The notes under the pieces are model-generated. The model saw nothing but the letters and a program-made list of their open reading frames with translations. It made no database searches and had not been told where the DNA came from. The position numbers were made by a program, and so were the translations under genes. A stretch of 21,811 bases of DNA from RGIG8775 sp045660295 (GTDB lineage Bacteria > Bacillota > Clostridia > Oscillospirales > CAG-272), in assembly GCA_045660295.1 (NCBI GenBank), contig JAZRDN010000009.1:1-21811 (forward strand), written 5' to 3'. Each line of letters starts with the position of its first letter. The stretch's first letter is position 1. Shown here piece after piece: positions 21,417 through 21,811 of this stretch.

Positions 21417-21811
21417 TTACAACTGTATTCTACTATAACCGAGCATAAAAGTCAATACGTAATTTCTATTTGTCCAAGAATTTGTTGGGCTTTGACTATA
21501 GCTGGGCTGTATTGGTAATTGTAGATTTGATTTGTGAGTGTTTATATAGTAGACGGGATTCAGGAACCTGCCTTGCGGTAGATTCGGCGGTAATGTAAGT
21601 ACAGGCTTATGCAAGGCTGCAATCCCTTCGGGATTGAAGTTCAATAATAAAACTTCCATAGCAAGCAAAAAGGCAGACATTAAGTCTGCCTTTTTGCTTG
21701 GTGCAGTGAGTGATGATAAATCCGAACCAAAGGCCTCTTCAATTTCAGCGAAAGTGATTGTTTTTGTGCCTTCCTTGTAGTTGAACGTAATGACCAAGTA
21801 ATCGTCGAACA
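21417..21811 (-). CDS. Unrecognised partial minus-strand reading frame, probably truncated or disrupted
   Basis: The frame enters from the right edge and is open for about 130 codons to a TAA at 21417-21419. The first 35 or so residues (FDDYLVITFNYKEGTKTITF then AEIEEAFGSDLSSL) look like an ordinary protein C-terminus. The rest is encoded across a 17-bp terminator stem, several hairpins and the promoter of the next gene, and has low-complexity, non-protein-like composition. The likely picture is a gene whose natural end is near 21700, or one cut by a repeat-like insertion. I do not recognise the family, and the 5' end is outside the window. Confidence 0.4.
   Translation of the reverse strand, partial: FDDYLVITFNYKEGTKTITFAEIEEAFGSDLSSLTAPSKKADLMSAFLLAMEVLLLNFNPEGIAALHKPVLTLPPNLPQGRFLNPVYYINTHKSNLQLPIQPSYSQSPTNSWTNRNYVLTFMLGYSRIQL
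21427..21455 (-). promoter_or_regulatory. Promoter of the isomerase-like gene
   Basis: Read on the minus strand: TTGACT (21455-21450), a 17-base spacer, and TAGAAT (21432-21427), followed by the AAAGGAGC ribosome site and ATG at 21396. The promoter lies inside the 3' end of the open frame that enters from the right edge, which argues that this frame is not coding to its last codon. Confidence 0.85.
21555..21656 (+). repeat. Hairpin-rich element with competing stems
   Basis: GGGATT (21555-21560), CAG and CCTTGC (21571-21576) can pair with GCAAGG (21611-21616), CTG and AATCCC (21621-21626). The same AATCCC can instead pair with GGGATT at 21630-21635 across TTC. A further GAAGTT/AACTTC stem spans 21636-21656. 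This is either a palindromic interspersed repeat or a structured RNA ending in the terminator at 21662-21700. Confidence 0.4.
21662..21700. terminator. Strong intrinsic terminator-like hairpin
   Basis: Bases 21662-21678 and 21684-21700 are perfect 17-bp inverted repeats around ATTAA. Each contains a run of five A or T, so the stem looks like an A-tract/U-tract terminator on both strands. It falls inside the minus-strand frame from the right edge and probably marks that gene's natural 3' end. Confidence 0.75.

Noticed and set aside
1..21811. CRISPR arrays, tRNAs, rRNAs, transposases
   Set aside because: No regularly spaced repeats, cloverleaf-like genes or transposase motifs were seen on either strand by eye.

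Overview
The window looks like chromosome from an anaerobic member of the Bacillota, class Clostridia (a gut-type Oscillospirales-like fermenter is my best guess). The evidence is an HndABCD/HydABC-type [FeFe] hydrogenase operon, a sodium-pump biotin decarboxylase cluster, strong AGGAGG ribosome sites, and canonical TTGACA/TATAAT promoters. No rRNA, tRNA, CRISPR array or insertion sequence was recognised.

Layout. (1) 1-322: 3' end of rplS (ribosomal protein L19) and its terminator. (2) 333-1052: a DUF5131 (phage Gp37/Gp68-like) three-cysteine protein. (3) 1123-9658: one co-directional operon with its own promoter, a structured leader and a strong final terminator. The order is hndA, DRTGG protein, RsbT/SpoIIAB-like ATPase, sensory [FeFe] hydrogenase hydS, second DRTGG protein, PHP phosphoesterase, histidine-kinase-type ATPase, hndB, hndC, hndD. 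The catalytic subunits therefore flank a six-gene putative H2/redox-sensing module. (4) 9704-13338: a self-contained GntR (YtrA-type)/ABC ATPase/permease operon with a consensus promoter and a perfect 11-bp operator palindrome. (5) 13331-15319, minus strand: an ion transporter of the SLC13/ArsB type followed by an EamA exporter, transcribed divergently from the next block. (6) 15529-20511: five genes combining a 12S-like carboxyltransferase, OadG, a biotin carrier, OadB and the 5S-like OadA. (7) 20554-21396, minus strand: a TIM-barrel sugar-phosphate isomerase/epimerase-like protein. (8) 21397-21811: a hairpin-rich stretch overlapping the 3' end of an unrecognised minus-strand reading frame that leaves the window.

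How the genes may work together. HndABCD is expected to couple NAD(P)H and reduced ferredoxin to H2 production (flavin-based bifurcation/confurcation). The HydS module would report H2 or redox state to a phospho-signalling target that is not visible here. The decarboxylase cluster would turn decarboxylation of oxaloacetate or an acyl-CoA into a Na+ gradient. Both metabolic blocks show strong codon bias, consistent with high expression and a central energy role.

The least conventional parts are the sensory module inserted inside the hydrogenase operon, the mixed 12S-like plus 5S-like plus Na+ pump cluster with a divergent carboxyltransferase, and the competing hairpins at the right edge. Family names come from recalled motifs; no database search was run.
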